NCBI GenBank assembly: GCA_036023115.1
Contig: JAYKKT010000037.1
Span: 1,556,001 to 1,620,000, forward strand
DNA length: 64,000 bases
Source of the DNA: Brasenia schreberi
Taxonomy: Eukaryota > Streptophyta > Magnoliopsida > Nymphaeales > Cabombaceae
Direction of reading: 5' to 3'
The position numbers and the translations under genes were made by a program. Below the pieces are notes generated by a model. It searched no databases. It worked only from the letters and a program-made list of their open reading frames with translations, and was not told the origin of the DNA. Positions 24,008 to 34,682 of this stretch are shown piece after piece (within the stretch, counting starts at the first letter, position 1; each line of letters begins with the position of its first letter).

Positions 24008-25474
24008 CTAGATCTCATGATCTAGGAAATAATGTCGAAATTTCTGGCAGGCCCATACCAAGGCCAAGCACGTCTTCTCCATGGCTTGATAGTTTCTTTT
24101 ATAAGCCAATAGAGTTTTCGAAATATAGTAGATGGCATACTCTTTATGGGTATTATCCTCATATTGAGCTAATAAGGTACCCAAAGCATTCGCATGCACA
24201 GAAATATAAAGTAAAAGAGGTTTTCCTTGCTTTGGAGGGTTTAAAACAGGAGGATTAACCAAATACGCTTTTAATCTTTTGAAAGCTTTTTGGCAATCAT
24301 CGTCCCACATAAATTTCACCCCTTTTCTTAAAAGTTTGTTGAAAGGTTCACATCTTGTAGCGAGGTTTGAAATGAACCTTCTAATTGATTGGAGGCGACC
24401 TTGAAGGCTTTGGATTTGAGTTAAATTGGAGGGTGAAGGCATATCTATGATGGCTCGACACTTAGAGGGGTCAACTTCAATGCCCCTTTGGCTTACCATA
24501 AAACCTAAAAGCTTGTCGGATTCTACTCCGAAGATGCACTTTTGAGGGTTTAGTTTTACTTTATAAAGCCTCAATCTTTCGAAAACTTTTTGCAAAGATT
24601 CGATGTGTGTATCTTGGGTTTTTTATTTCACCAAGAGATCATCCACATACACCTCTAAGAGCTCATGAATTTGATCATGAAAGATCGTAGTCATGGCTCT
24701 TTGGTATGTGGCACCGGCGTTTTTCAAACCAAAGGGCATGACTGTATAGCAGTACGTGCCTCAGGGTGTGGTAAAAGCAGTTTTAGCCTGGTCTCCTGGG
24801 GCTAATTTGATTTGATTGTAACCCGAGTAGCCATCCATAAAGGAAAACATTTTATGATTTGCAGTGGTATCGACTATCAAATCAATGTTCGGCAAAGGGA
24901 AGTTATCCTTTGGCGTGACTTTGTTCAAATTCCTGAAATCAATCCATATTCGAATTTTCCCATTGGATTTTCGAACTACAACAATGTTGGAAAGCCAATC
25001 AGAATACGCAATGGGTTTTATAAAACTAGCTTTAAGCAGATCTTCTAAACCCTCTTTCACTTGCGAATGGATATTCGAATGAATCTTCCTAAGCTTTTGT
25101 TTTATGGGTTTTGAATCTAGATCTAGGGGAAGACAATGCTCTACCACTTTCGGGTCTATACCTCGCATGTCTTCGTAAGTCCATGCAAACACATCGATAT
25201 AGGTTTTCAAGAATGCAATGAAAGATGTTTTTTCATGCTCATGCAAACATGCGCCTATCTTAATGTGTTTGGATTTTGACTCATTCCCTAGGTTGATCTC
25301 TATGAAATCCCCTCCTACGGAATTCGAAGGTTTTTCAAAATTGAGGATTTTGTTAAACTCGGGAAGCTCGGAGATTTGATCCTCCTTAGGGAGAAAGGGA
25401 TCCTCCTCCGTGCTTTGATCATTCTTGAGAACTCTAAATCCTAGAGAATTTGAAGTGGATGCATGATTTTTCAA
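24008..25474 (-). pseudogene. Gypsy pol: reverse transcriptase and RNase H
   Basis: One reading frame interrupted by two in-frame stops. The RT N-terminal half has DWLSNIVVVRKSNGKIRIW and the catalytic MDGYSGYNQI. A TGA at 24,761-24,763 replaces the Trp of the usual TPWGTY-type motif. After it VMPFGLKNAGATYQ and the active-site YVDD are intact, then a TAA at 24,623-24,625. RNase H follows (LLAQYEDN, YISKTLLAYKRNYQAMEKTC) to the TAG at 24,008. The TGA and TAG are what a single transition in a normal codon would give. The N-terminal ~90 residues before LDLDSKPIKQKLRKI belong to the protease-RT linker. Confidence 0.9.
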
Positions 25475-26171
25475 ATTGTTTTTGTATTTTGAGAATTTAT
25501 AATTTTTTTGGATTTTGGTTTAAGGAGGGATCTTCCATCATACCTACAAAGAAGACACCATGAATTAGTCTCTAAACAAGATGTTTAAATCATAGGTTTT
25601 GGTTTTGGCAGGTTCCAGGGCACCCTTGACTCAGGTGGTCACAGGTGGTGGTTCTGGTGATATGCTTGAAGTATAGCCTATCCCATATCGGCTTGGGTTT
25701 GCACTTGGCACTATGGGCTCGAGGCAACCTTTGTTTTGGGTCCCTAGGCTTTGGTAGGGCATGTAACCCATGTTTAATAGCATGTTCCAAGGCTTTTTCA
25801 TTTTTGCAAATTCTTTGTACAAGGGATGGCCTTGGAACTTGCTATCGTCCATGTCATGCTTAAATGGTTTCTTATCTAGGGGATTTGGAAATAGTCGACA
25901 CTCCTAGGATGGTTATGGTTTTGGGTGGGCAAGCCTTGGGTTGCCCTTTGATATACATGACCTTCCTAGGCTTTTCGAGGACGAGCTTGGGTGTCTCGAC
26001 CAAGGGCTTTCCAAGGTTATCCTCATAGGCTTGGTGACCTGATAAGCAAGGGAAATTTTGGATTCTCTGAAGTTGAGGACGGTTTTCACCTAGAATTACC
26101 ACAATATGGTCTTCGTAGGGGATTTTCACACACTTATGGAAGGTGGACGGCACAACTCGAAGGCTATGTAT
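25475..26171 (-). other. Gypsy protease-RT linker region
   Basis: Broken coding text between protease and RT with several frame changes (for example the minus-strand frames at 25,631-25,852 and 25,872-26,153). Phrases such as LGTQNKGCLEP suit the linker that follows the protease in TAT elements. No separate gene. Confidence 0.5.
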
Positions 26172-26648
26172 CTAGGGTCTTCCAAGCAGTAGGTTGTAAT
26201 GGGGGTGTATATCTAAGACATGGAACACCCCTATGTGGGCTATGCCCCCCGTTTTCATGGGTAACTCTACGGCTCCCAGCGGTCTAGATGCATTCCCATC
26301 GTATCCAGTGATTACGATGGAGCTTGGGTTCACGAAAGTCAAGGTAACTCCGATTTGATACGCCACGTGGAGCAGAAGGATGTTGAGACCTCCTCCCCCA
26401 TCAACTAAGCATTTGTTGAGAGGATAGTAATTCAATACTATCTCGATATGCAAAGCTTGGTTGTGGGTTTCATACGGTCTTTCTATCTCATCTTTCGAGA
26501 ACACGATGGGCGTTTTTGCACATATAGGCGTCACTTGAATTGATAAGGACTCTGGGGTTATACTTGAGTTAACTTTGGTTCTCTCTAAGATTTTTTCTAA
26601 AACTAGTCTATGCCTAGGTGAGGTTTGTATCAGCTCTAGGATGGACAT
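26172..26648 (-). pseudogene. Gypsy aspartic protease region
   Basis: A 158-codon frame with the retropepsin core LNKCLVDGGGGLNIL; the catalytic Asp of the D-G-G / D-S-G motif is present, and VTGYDGN-like text (ITGYDGNASRPLGAVELP) and the C-terminal HYNLLLGRP (usual NALLGR motif) follow. It would cut the gag-pol polyprotein. It is out of register with the RT frame, separated by stops. Confidence 0.8.
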
Positions 26649-27124
26649 GTTGATTGGGATATTAGAAAGATGATTTTCAAAATCATATAAGGTTAAAACA
26701 TTTTTTCTTTGTCTATTTTGTGTGAAACCTTAGGAATGCATGCTTTTGAAGGGCCAAGGATACTGACCACTTTTTTAGCATTTTTTTCTAAGTGTTGGGG
26801 TTAATAGATCCTCCCGGACCTGGTCACTTCCCCTACACTTTGCCTAAGGCTCGTGCCTATTGTGGCTTTATTTGAGTGCCTTAGAGCACCTCGAATTTCT
26901 AGAATGGCTCTAACCGGGGGCGGGACTCTAAGCGTTCCCCGGATTACTACTTGGGCATTTTTCTTACAAATGATGAGATATGATGCACAAATAGAAAAGC
27001 CAGAATATGATGGATGCACTAAACTTTTCAAAATTGAGAAAGCACATGCCTCTTTTCCCTTCCCACTAGTGCTTGCATGATTGGGGAAGGGTTCTTTGAA
27101 TTTGGCTTGGGCAGACTCTGGTTC
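26649..27124 (-). other. Gypsy gag-protease spacer
   Basis: Decayed coding sequence between gag and protease. The minus-strand phrase EVTRSGRIY (about 26,801-26,830) is a conserved link found ahead of the protease in plant gypsy elements. Two stops follow it at once. Confidence 0.5.
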
Positions 27125-28404
27125 CTAAGTGACCTGGAGCCGACCCTGCTCTATCAAGTTCTCGATTTTTTTGAGAAGGGAGAAACATTGGTTTGTATCA
27201 TGGCCCTTGAGCCGATGATACTTGCAAAAACGATTTAAAAACCTCCCTTTGGAAGTGGTTCCCTCGGGAATTTCGGGGAGTGTGATAAACCCTTGGGCAA
27301 GAAGGAGGTCAAGGACCTCTGAAACAGGTTGCCCCAATGGGGTATACTCCCATTTTTCAAAAGTTTTTTGCAACTTTTTTTCATTTTTTGGTTTAAACTC
27401 TTTTGAAGTGCTCGCCGGGCTTGGATCCACTCGGACGTTTGCAACTTTTTGGGGTTTTGCCCCTTTGTCCATAGTGGGTAACACGTAAGTTCCAGGTTTT
27501 TCCAAACGTGATTTTTGCAAAATGTTTTCTTTCCATAGGTGATCATGGACTCCCTTTCTCAGATTTGTTTCAAAGAGGGAGGCTTTCTTGATCAACTTAT
27601 GGAAAGTCGATATTTCGTGCAAAGAGAGAAGAGTTTTCAATTCATTTTTATAATTGTCGAGGATGAGCATTACTGCGCATCCTTCAGAAATCGGCTCTCT
27701 TACTTGCCCGAGGAGGGACCTCCAACGAATGATGAATGCGTGTATATCCTTGTTCGCAGCTTGCTTTGTATCCCTCAAAGTGTTTAAAGTCGGCGTTACT
27801 TCTACATTATGCGAAAATCTTTGCATAAAGTAGTTCGCTAACTCTTCAAAAGTCGCGAACTGGCTTAAATCATAAGAAGCAAGCTATTTTGATGCAGTAC
27901 CTTTGAGGGAAAGGAGAAACCAATATATCCACTTCGTCGAGTCCTTTTTCTTTTTGTGGGCTCGACGGGAAAAGTGTTGCAGGTGAGATCTCGGATCCCT
28001 CGTGCCGTCATACCGATGAAAGTTCGGTATTTCATTGTCACTGTCTATTTCGTAATCCAAAGGAAGGAAATCAGATAGGGCGTATATTCTCTTTTCTTTA
28101 TTTTGCCTTTTTAGCAGTTGTTGTAGGGCTTTTTGGTCCTTGTGAGTGAAGGACTCGTGATATTGGTTTCCCTCCGTTGCGGAGGTTTCCTTGGACTTTC
28201 TAGACTTATCGATTTTTTATTGGCTTTTACCGGTTCGCCATGAGACGAACAGGAATCAATTGCTTCGGCCACTTCGCTAAGCGCAACGATTTTTGAATCA
28301 AAATCTTTTCGCAAGTCCTCTATCTCTTCTCTCCTATTTTTGAAATTGGTTTTCGAAAGTTTTTTGGAGTGAGAACTTAATGTGCACGAGACATGGCTGG
28401 ACAC
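27125..28404 (-). pseudogene. Gypsy gag
   Basis: Starts near an ATG at 28,404 with a charged coiled-coil-like N-terminus (RREEIEDLRKDF). The capsid-like domain follows: IPNFHRYDGTRDPRSHLQHF (~28,000), FLLSLKGTASK then a TAG (about 27,884-27,886) and LASYDLSQFATFEELANYF, then RDTKQAANKDIHAFIIRWR. Near the end FCKYHRLKGHDTNQC is the single CHHC knuckle-like motif typical of this group. The N-terminal piece also ends at a stop (28,111) and changes frame. Gag forms the particle that packages the element RNA. Confidence 0.85.
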
Positions 28405-28547
28405 TTCATTGGAGTCTGAACTCGATATGACTCCGATGCTTTGTTTTGAAAACCAACTATGAAATGCAAAAAGGCAAAGAGTTAAATACTTTTCTTGGAA
28501 AAATTTTCAAGAGCTTTGTTTGTTTGATCGATATTTTCTCAAGACCT

Positions 28548-28570
28548 GGGTCCCACCGGGTGTGCCAATT
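28548..28570 (-). promoter_or_regulatory. Primer binding site region of the gypsy element
   Basis: Directly after the 5' LTR on the minus strand comes AATTGGCACACCCGGTGGG. TAT-lineage elements often have a TTGGCG-AC-CC-CTGGGG site matched to a tRNA other than initiator Met; this looks like a diverged version. I cannot name the tRNA. Confidence 0.5.
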
Positions 28571-31551
28571 TGTAAGACACGAAAATTCTCACTCTTGGCT
28601 TTTAGGGCTTGGAATGAACCTTTTCAAGTTTACGTCGAGCTAGCTTACTCAAACTAGCGAAGATTTTTGGAAATATCTAACTTTTTGGCGACTGTGGACA
28701 AGCGGGATCTTTTCGCTTAAAACCTTCTTCAATCGGCGCTCAAGGGTTGGTTTAAACGCTTAAAAAACTTTGTTTTCAAACAAACATGAACTTTTGAAAG
28801 AAAAGCAAGTATTTCGACGATTGTATGCCTAAATTATATTTTTTATTATGGGGGTTGTACGCTTTTCAAGTCTTTTGAGTTTTAAGCTATTTAGGTCGAA
28901 TGTGTGTGCTTCAAGTGGCCTAGATTTAGCGAGTTTTGAGCGTAGGGTCAGGGTTTCCTCTTTGAAAATGTGCAAATGCAACGATGCACGATTACTTTTC
29001 GGGTTTGATTTGATGAGGTGAGCGAAGCTCGAATTGAAAGCAACTCACACACATAACTTAATGTAAATACCCGAATGAAAGTGCAACTCACGCAGCTTAA
29101 GGGAAATACCTGAACTTGAAAGCAACTCACACGACTTGAATGTAAATTGCAGAATTGAAATATACTTATATCTTAAGAGCGGAAAGGCTCAATGCACGCG
29201 TGTGTGTAGTGTGGAATTTAAATGACAAACTCACATGACATGAATTGAACTTTGTCGAAATTGAAATATAGATATATGATAAGAGCGGAAAGGCTCAATG
29301 CACACGTGTGTGTAGTGTGGAATTTAAATGACAAACTCACATGACATAAATTGAACCACCCGAAAATGTAATTGCGTACACAACTTGGAATGTAAAACTC
29401 ACGCAGCTTGAAAGTATATAGATACACTATATCTTATGAAAAACAAAGGCCCAAATTGTGCGTGAGAGTATAGAGCAAGTGCTCGAGTACTTGTGTGTGT
29501 ATGTGTGGAAGCTTAAATGACAAACTCACACAACTTGAATGTAACAACCCAAATTAATTTGCAACTCACACGGCTTTTACTAAAGTCTTTGGAGTAAGAG
29601 CGAAAGCTCAATGTGTGTGCAATAGTGTGCAATTAAGAGCGGAAAGGCTCAAGTACACGTGGGTGTTTTGTGTACATTTAAGAGCAAAATGGCTCAAGTG
29701 TACGTGTGTGGCTTGTGTATCAAGCACCAATATTATATTTCGGGGGGAGACTACGCTCTATTATTACAACCCCGTATCGAATTGAATTGAAATTTAAAGG
29801 AGTAAGGTAAAAACTAAATTTAAACACTTACAAGTGGTCGGCTTCTCCTCTTGATGTGCTTGAATTCGTCCACCTTGGTAGCCAATCGATAGGTCTCCCT
29901 AGTTGGGGTTGGACATGAGAGTTTAGGCTTTAGAGGGTGCTTGGGGAAACCGGGTGTTTAGGCCTTGGAAGGGCTTGATTTGGCCAAGTACTAGGGTTGG
30001 CTAAGGTAGGACACGGCTGGAGTGGGGCTGGTCCTAAGGGACAGGGGTGCAGCTGGGCTAAGTCACAATAAGGTGCTAGGCACCGGGTGTGATAGGGCGC
30101 ATGGGGCGCCACAGGGGGACGTCAGCGCGCTGGGCGCGCGAGACAGGTGCTAGGGCGCAGTAGGGCGCTAGGGACGCAGCGGGGTTCGACAGGGCGTGCA
30201 AGTGGTCACGGCTGGGATGAAAGATGGCGCTAGGGAAGGGTTCGGCCGAGTGGGGAGATGGTGGCCTAGACAAGGCACTGCACTAGGTGCAAGCCGGCTG
30301 TTTAGCTAAGGTGGTGTCGGGCAAAACCTGAGTGCTGGCTACACTCGGTTAGGATTAGGTTAGGTCTAGCTCAAAGGGAGTCAGTTTGGGTTAGATTTAG
30401 GGTGGTCCATGGGAGGTTGGTTGAGAGAAGTTTGGGTCAGTTTAGGTGAAAGTGGTTTGGTTTATGCTAGTTTAGGGTGAGGTTTAGTGGGGTAGGTTAG
30501 ATGGTTTAGGCTAGATTAGGGTGGGTTTAGGGGGGTAGGTTAGATGGTTTAGGCTAGATTAGGGTGGGTTTAGGGAGACCTACCTCTTGGAGCCGGTCCA
30601 CCATGCATAGCTCATGCCTCCACTTTGGTTGCAGCCACTCCTTCACGTTGGTGCAGCCCTTGGCTAGGTCTAGGTTCATACAAGCTTGAACACACACCCT
30701 TGATCAAGCCCGCATGGCTATAGCCCACCACTCACTCTCTCTCTCTCTCTCTCTCTTCCCAAGCCTCTCTTCAATTTCACGTGAACCTCTTTTGGGGACC
30801 CCCTCACCTCTATTTATAGGCAAATGAGGTAGGTCTTGGGTATGGATCTTGGAATTCGGATCCGATCCAAACACTATTTGAGTCTGAATCTCAGATATTT
30901 GGGATCTATATCCGACCCAAATATTTAGTTGTGTTTGGATCTCGGATCTCGGATATTTGGGGTCTAGATCCAATCCAAATACTATTTGGATCTAGATCTG
31001 GATATTTGGGTCTAGATCCAATTCAAATTTTCTTTTCTTCAATCCTTCCTAGCATTTCGAGACAGACGGTTTGTGCGGGCCCTAACTTCATCAGCGCTCC
31101 ATCTTGTGCTGGGTTTTCTCCAACTTTGTCGTCCCAACTCCTCACATTTGTGGACTTCGTTTTGCATGGTTTTTATATTTACGGCTTGGATTTCTGTTGA
31201 TTTGGTGGATGCTCTTTGCTTGATGTTTGATGCTCTAGGCTTGAAGTCTGCTCCTAGCCCGGGCTCTTATTTCACCTTTTGGTCCTACTTTCTATCAGGC
31301 TGGGCTGACTTCCGGGCTTTGAACCTGCTTTTGAGGCTGCTTTTGGTGAGGCTTCACCTATTGGATTTTGGGCTTTTTCAAAATTGGGACTTGGCCCATG
31401 TTTGAGAAAGTTTCAATTTGAACGGGGTTTAAACCAAAAATTTAAAGCCTTTACAACTCTTGGGTTTTCGAAAACTCAAGAATCTGGTTTTGAAATAAAT
31501 TTTCAAAACAGGTGTTTGTTTTGAAATTCATTTGATTTTGGGGTGTTTACA
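28571..31551 (-). repeat. 5' LTR of the gypsy element
   Basis: 2,981 bp, starting TGTAAGACACG and ending GGTGTTTACA in plus-strand reading. TATA box on the minus strand at 30,811-30,818. It holds the ~85-bp segment at 30,244-30,329 missing from the other LTR and one extra unit of a ggatctcggatatttgg minisatellite (30,840-31,020). A (CT)n run at 30,735-30,756 is longer than its counterpart near 20,096. Confidence 0.95.
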
Positions 31552-31556
31552 ATGTG

Positions 31557-32734
31557 CATGGTTCAAACCTGAACTCAACTAAGCTTAAATCTCACTGAAC
31601 CTAGTTTAGCTGATCCAAGCTCATTAAACCTACATTTATTTTAGTTGACTCATCTCTATGGTTCTAAAATTTATTTTGAGTCAAAATTTCTAGTGAAGCA
31701 CTATATTAAAATTCAATTTGAGACATGGCTTGACTCACCTCATTGGAATAAGCTCCACATCAAGTTACACTGGGTCATTCTACTTTGATGCTTCAAGACC
31801 AACAAATATCAAGCTTTATCAAGGTTTTAAGTCAAGACAAACACTCAAATTGGAATGAAGCCACTCTAAGAAGCCATCCAAGTCATATCAAGCCTTAAAC
31901 CAAGTCGATCCACTCAAAGACCCTTCAAGCCACGAGGGAAACCAGCTGGCCTTCAAGCTGTCTCATTTCAAATAGAATTGGCTTGTTCCAAATGAAAGCC
32001 ATTTCAATTCAAATGGAGTTATCTTAATTCAAATGGAGTTATCTCAATCCAAATGCAAGTTGTCTGTGTTCAAAGGAAGTCAAAATCTTTTTAGATTTGT
32101 TAGAGTTTTCTTCAAAATCATCTATAAATAGGCCTTTGGCCCTCCCTTATAACTATCTCTCATTCATAAAACATCAATAAGACCTCTCTCCTCCAAAGCA
32201 AGAGCATAAATAAAACAAGCATAGTGGCATTCCTTCTTACTCTTCTCTCTTTCTTCCTACTTCCTTTCCTATGGTATGGTATGTCAATCTAGAGAGGTCC
32301 ACCATTGAGAGAGAGCCACTCAACCCCAAGCGTAATCAAACATGAAAGGCCAATCAAGTGAAGAGTCAATTGCTTCCAAGTGAGTACTGACCAGCTTTTC
32401 TTTAATAGTCATTCCAAGGATCCCACAATTTTTTGATCATTACACATCAATCATAATAGCTATCATCATTAAATAATGATGGTTAGCATCACTAGGTGCA
32501 TCTAGTTATCATTACATCCATCATTGCACTCATCATCACAACAAAATCATTAATTGGTAAATTGTTAAACATTGCACAATAATAACACACATTTAGTTCA
32601 CCTCCCTTTATTGTGTTCATGATCGTGTCCCTGCATCATTGCGTTTAGCTTTTTGCATTAATTCACCATTCACCTTAGCATTCACATCAATAGTTTTAAT
32701 TTGGTTTATCGTCATCCCTTGCACAACTCCACCC
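31557..32734 (+). other. LTR-like remnant (possible)
   Basis: No gene. A plus-strand TATA motif (ctataaatagg, 32,132-32,142) followed by a pyrimidine-rich transcribed-looking stretch (32,180-32,275) is arranged as in a retrotransposon LTR, but I found neither LTR ends nor a partner copy. Confidence 0.3.
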
Positions 32735-34682
32735 ATGTACAGAATTAGCCTTGCATGGTGGTCCTAAGCCTGGATAAAGGAGGGTTGGGTTAGGTTTTCG
32801 ACAGTCAGCATAAAATTTTGTTAGATTTTTATACCATGTATTATACAAATTATGAGCATTGTATTGGGATGTCCCCTCTTAACGATACACTGTAGAACCT
32901 AAATGCAATGAAAAGTAAGCAAGGGCCTCTATATTTTCACCAAAATATAGTGAATCAATTGTAGAGAGGGTTTTCACATCATAGATAGATGTGGGTAAAG
33001 AAGTTAGTCCCACTACATTGTCGTCCGAATGTAGTGAATAAATTACAGAGAGAGTCTCCATATTTTCAACATAGATGGATGTAAGGGGGGTAAGAAAACT
33101 AGTCCTAGATAATAAAATTTGTATTAGTTCTTGGAATGTCAGAACATTATTCGGTAAGCTAATGGAGATGGTAAATACTATGATTCGGAGAAGGATTCAT
33201 ATCGTATATTTACAAGAGACAAAGTGGGTTGGAGAAAAGGCAAAGGAGATTTAGGATATAGGTTTTAAATTATAGTACTCAAGAAAGGAAAAGGCTCAAA
33301 ACAGAGTTAGTATTATCGTAAATAAAGATTTAAAGGATAGTATAGACATACAACGATATGGTGACCAAATTATGACGATGAAATTAGTACTACAAGTAGA
33401 AGTTTTGAATATAGTTTGTGCTTACGCACCCCAAGTAGGACTATAAGATAGTATAAAGATGGCATTTTGGGAAAAGTTAGATAAGGTGATTTAAAGAATT
33501 CTACAAAGAGAGATGATCTGTTTAGGAGGAGTCTTAAATGGACATGTTGGTAAAGAGGCATTAGGATATTGGTATTCATGAAAACTTTAGTTTTGAGCAT
33601 ATAAATAAGGAAGGTAGGGAGATTTAAAATTCTGCTTTGACATTTGATCTCTTTATAGTAAATACAATCTTCAAAAAATGAGATAAACATTTAATTACTT
33701 ATAAGAGTGGCTTATCATAAACACAAATTTATTATTTTGTTTATAAGAAAAAGATAGATCATGTTGTAAAGATTGCAAGGTAATTCTAGGAGAAAACTTA
33801 ACCACCCAACATCGACTTTTAGTTATGGATTTACTGGTAAAAAAGTGGACAAAGAAGAAAAGAGTGCATCGAGCTATTCAGACTAAATGGTAGAACCTCA
33901 AAAGCGAGAAATAAGGTATATTTAAATAAAAAGTCCTTCAAGGAGATGCTTGGAATTATATTGGTACACCTTGTGATATGTGGAAAATATGTCTATACAT
34001 AATAGGAAAGTAGCAAAATATGTGTTAGGTGAATCTAAGGGAGGTGTACCAGCTAAAAAAGAAGCTTCATAGTAGAGTGGTGCAAGATAAAATCAAGGCA
34101 AAGAGGGCATGTTACAAATTACATTATGCTAAGAAGACTAGTGAAACTTTAGAGGCTTATAAGAAAGCAAAGAAAGAAGCAAAAAAGCCCGATAGTGAAG
34201 CAAAAGCTAAAATTTGAGAGGACTTATATAAAAAAACTCAACTCAAAAGAGGGTGAAAGAGATATTTTTAGGATAGCTAGGGCTAGAGATAAGAAAACTA
34301 AGGATTTTAATTTTGTTAGATGCATCAAAGATGAGGATGAAAAAATTTTAGTGGCAAATGATGATATAAAAAATAGATGAAAAAAATATTTTTATAAACT
34401 TTGTAATGCAAATAAAGATGTTAGTATTAGCTTAGGAGAGTTAGCCAAATCAGAAAAGTATATAAATCACATTTTCTACCGATGTATTCAAAAGAATGAA
34501 GTCAAAGAGACTCTTAAACATATGAAGAGTAGTAAATCTATAAGACCAGACAATATTCCTATACAAGTTTAAAAAAATTTAGGAGAGACAATAATCACTT
34601 GACTTACAAGACTATTTAATGAAATATGGAGAAACCAAAAGATGGACGAAGAATGGAGAGTGAGTACACTTATACCAATATT
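32735..34682 (+). mobile_element. RTE-clade LINE, copy B (3'-truncated, with 5' UTR)
   Basis: It begins around tggtcctaagcctggataaa (32,759), a sequence I associate with the 5' leader of plant RTE elements, followed by a leader with an 84-bp repeat (agtgaat... at 32,949 and 33,033). Next is a broken endonuclease region (matching [15 protein letters not shown] of the other copies at ~33,210-33,250), the linker, and the start of RT (~34,480-34,680). Similarity to the other copies stops at 34,682, before the RT palm. Many frameshifts. It is the only copy here that retains the far 5' end. Confidence 0.8.

Larger units (their letters stand above)
18006..31551 (-). mobile_element. Complete Ty3/gypsy LTR retrotransposon, TAT lineage, inactive
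   Basis: A 13,546-bp element in minus orientation. LTRs start TGTAAG and end TTTACA, flanked by the 5-bp duplication atgtg. In minus-strand order it carries: 5' LTR, primer site, gag, protease, reverse transcriptase, RNase H, a second archaeal-type RNase H, integrase, a 1.3-kb 3' non-coding region, polypurine tract and 3' LTR. The second RNase H between the first and the integrase is the hallmark of the TAT branch (Ogre/Retand-like). Stops in gag and pol and a lost catalytic Glu in integrase make it non-autonomous. The two LTRs look alike over nearly all their length, with scattered substitutions, so the insertion is of moderate age; I did not compute identity. Confidence 0.95.

Noticed and set aside
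26853..27080. Plus-strand frames across the gypsy element (for example 22,611-22,907 and 23,268-23,777)
   Set aside because: Shadows of gag-pol on the opposite strand.
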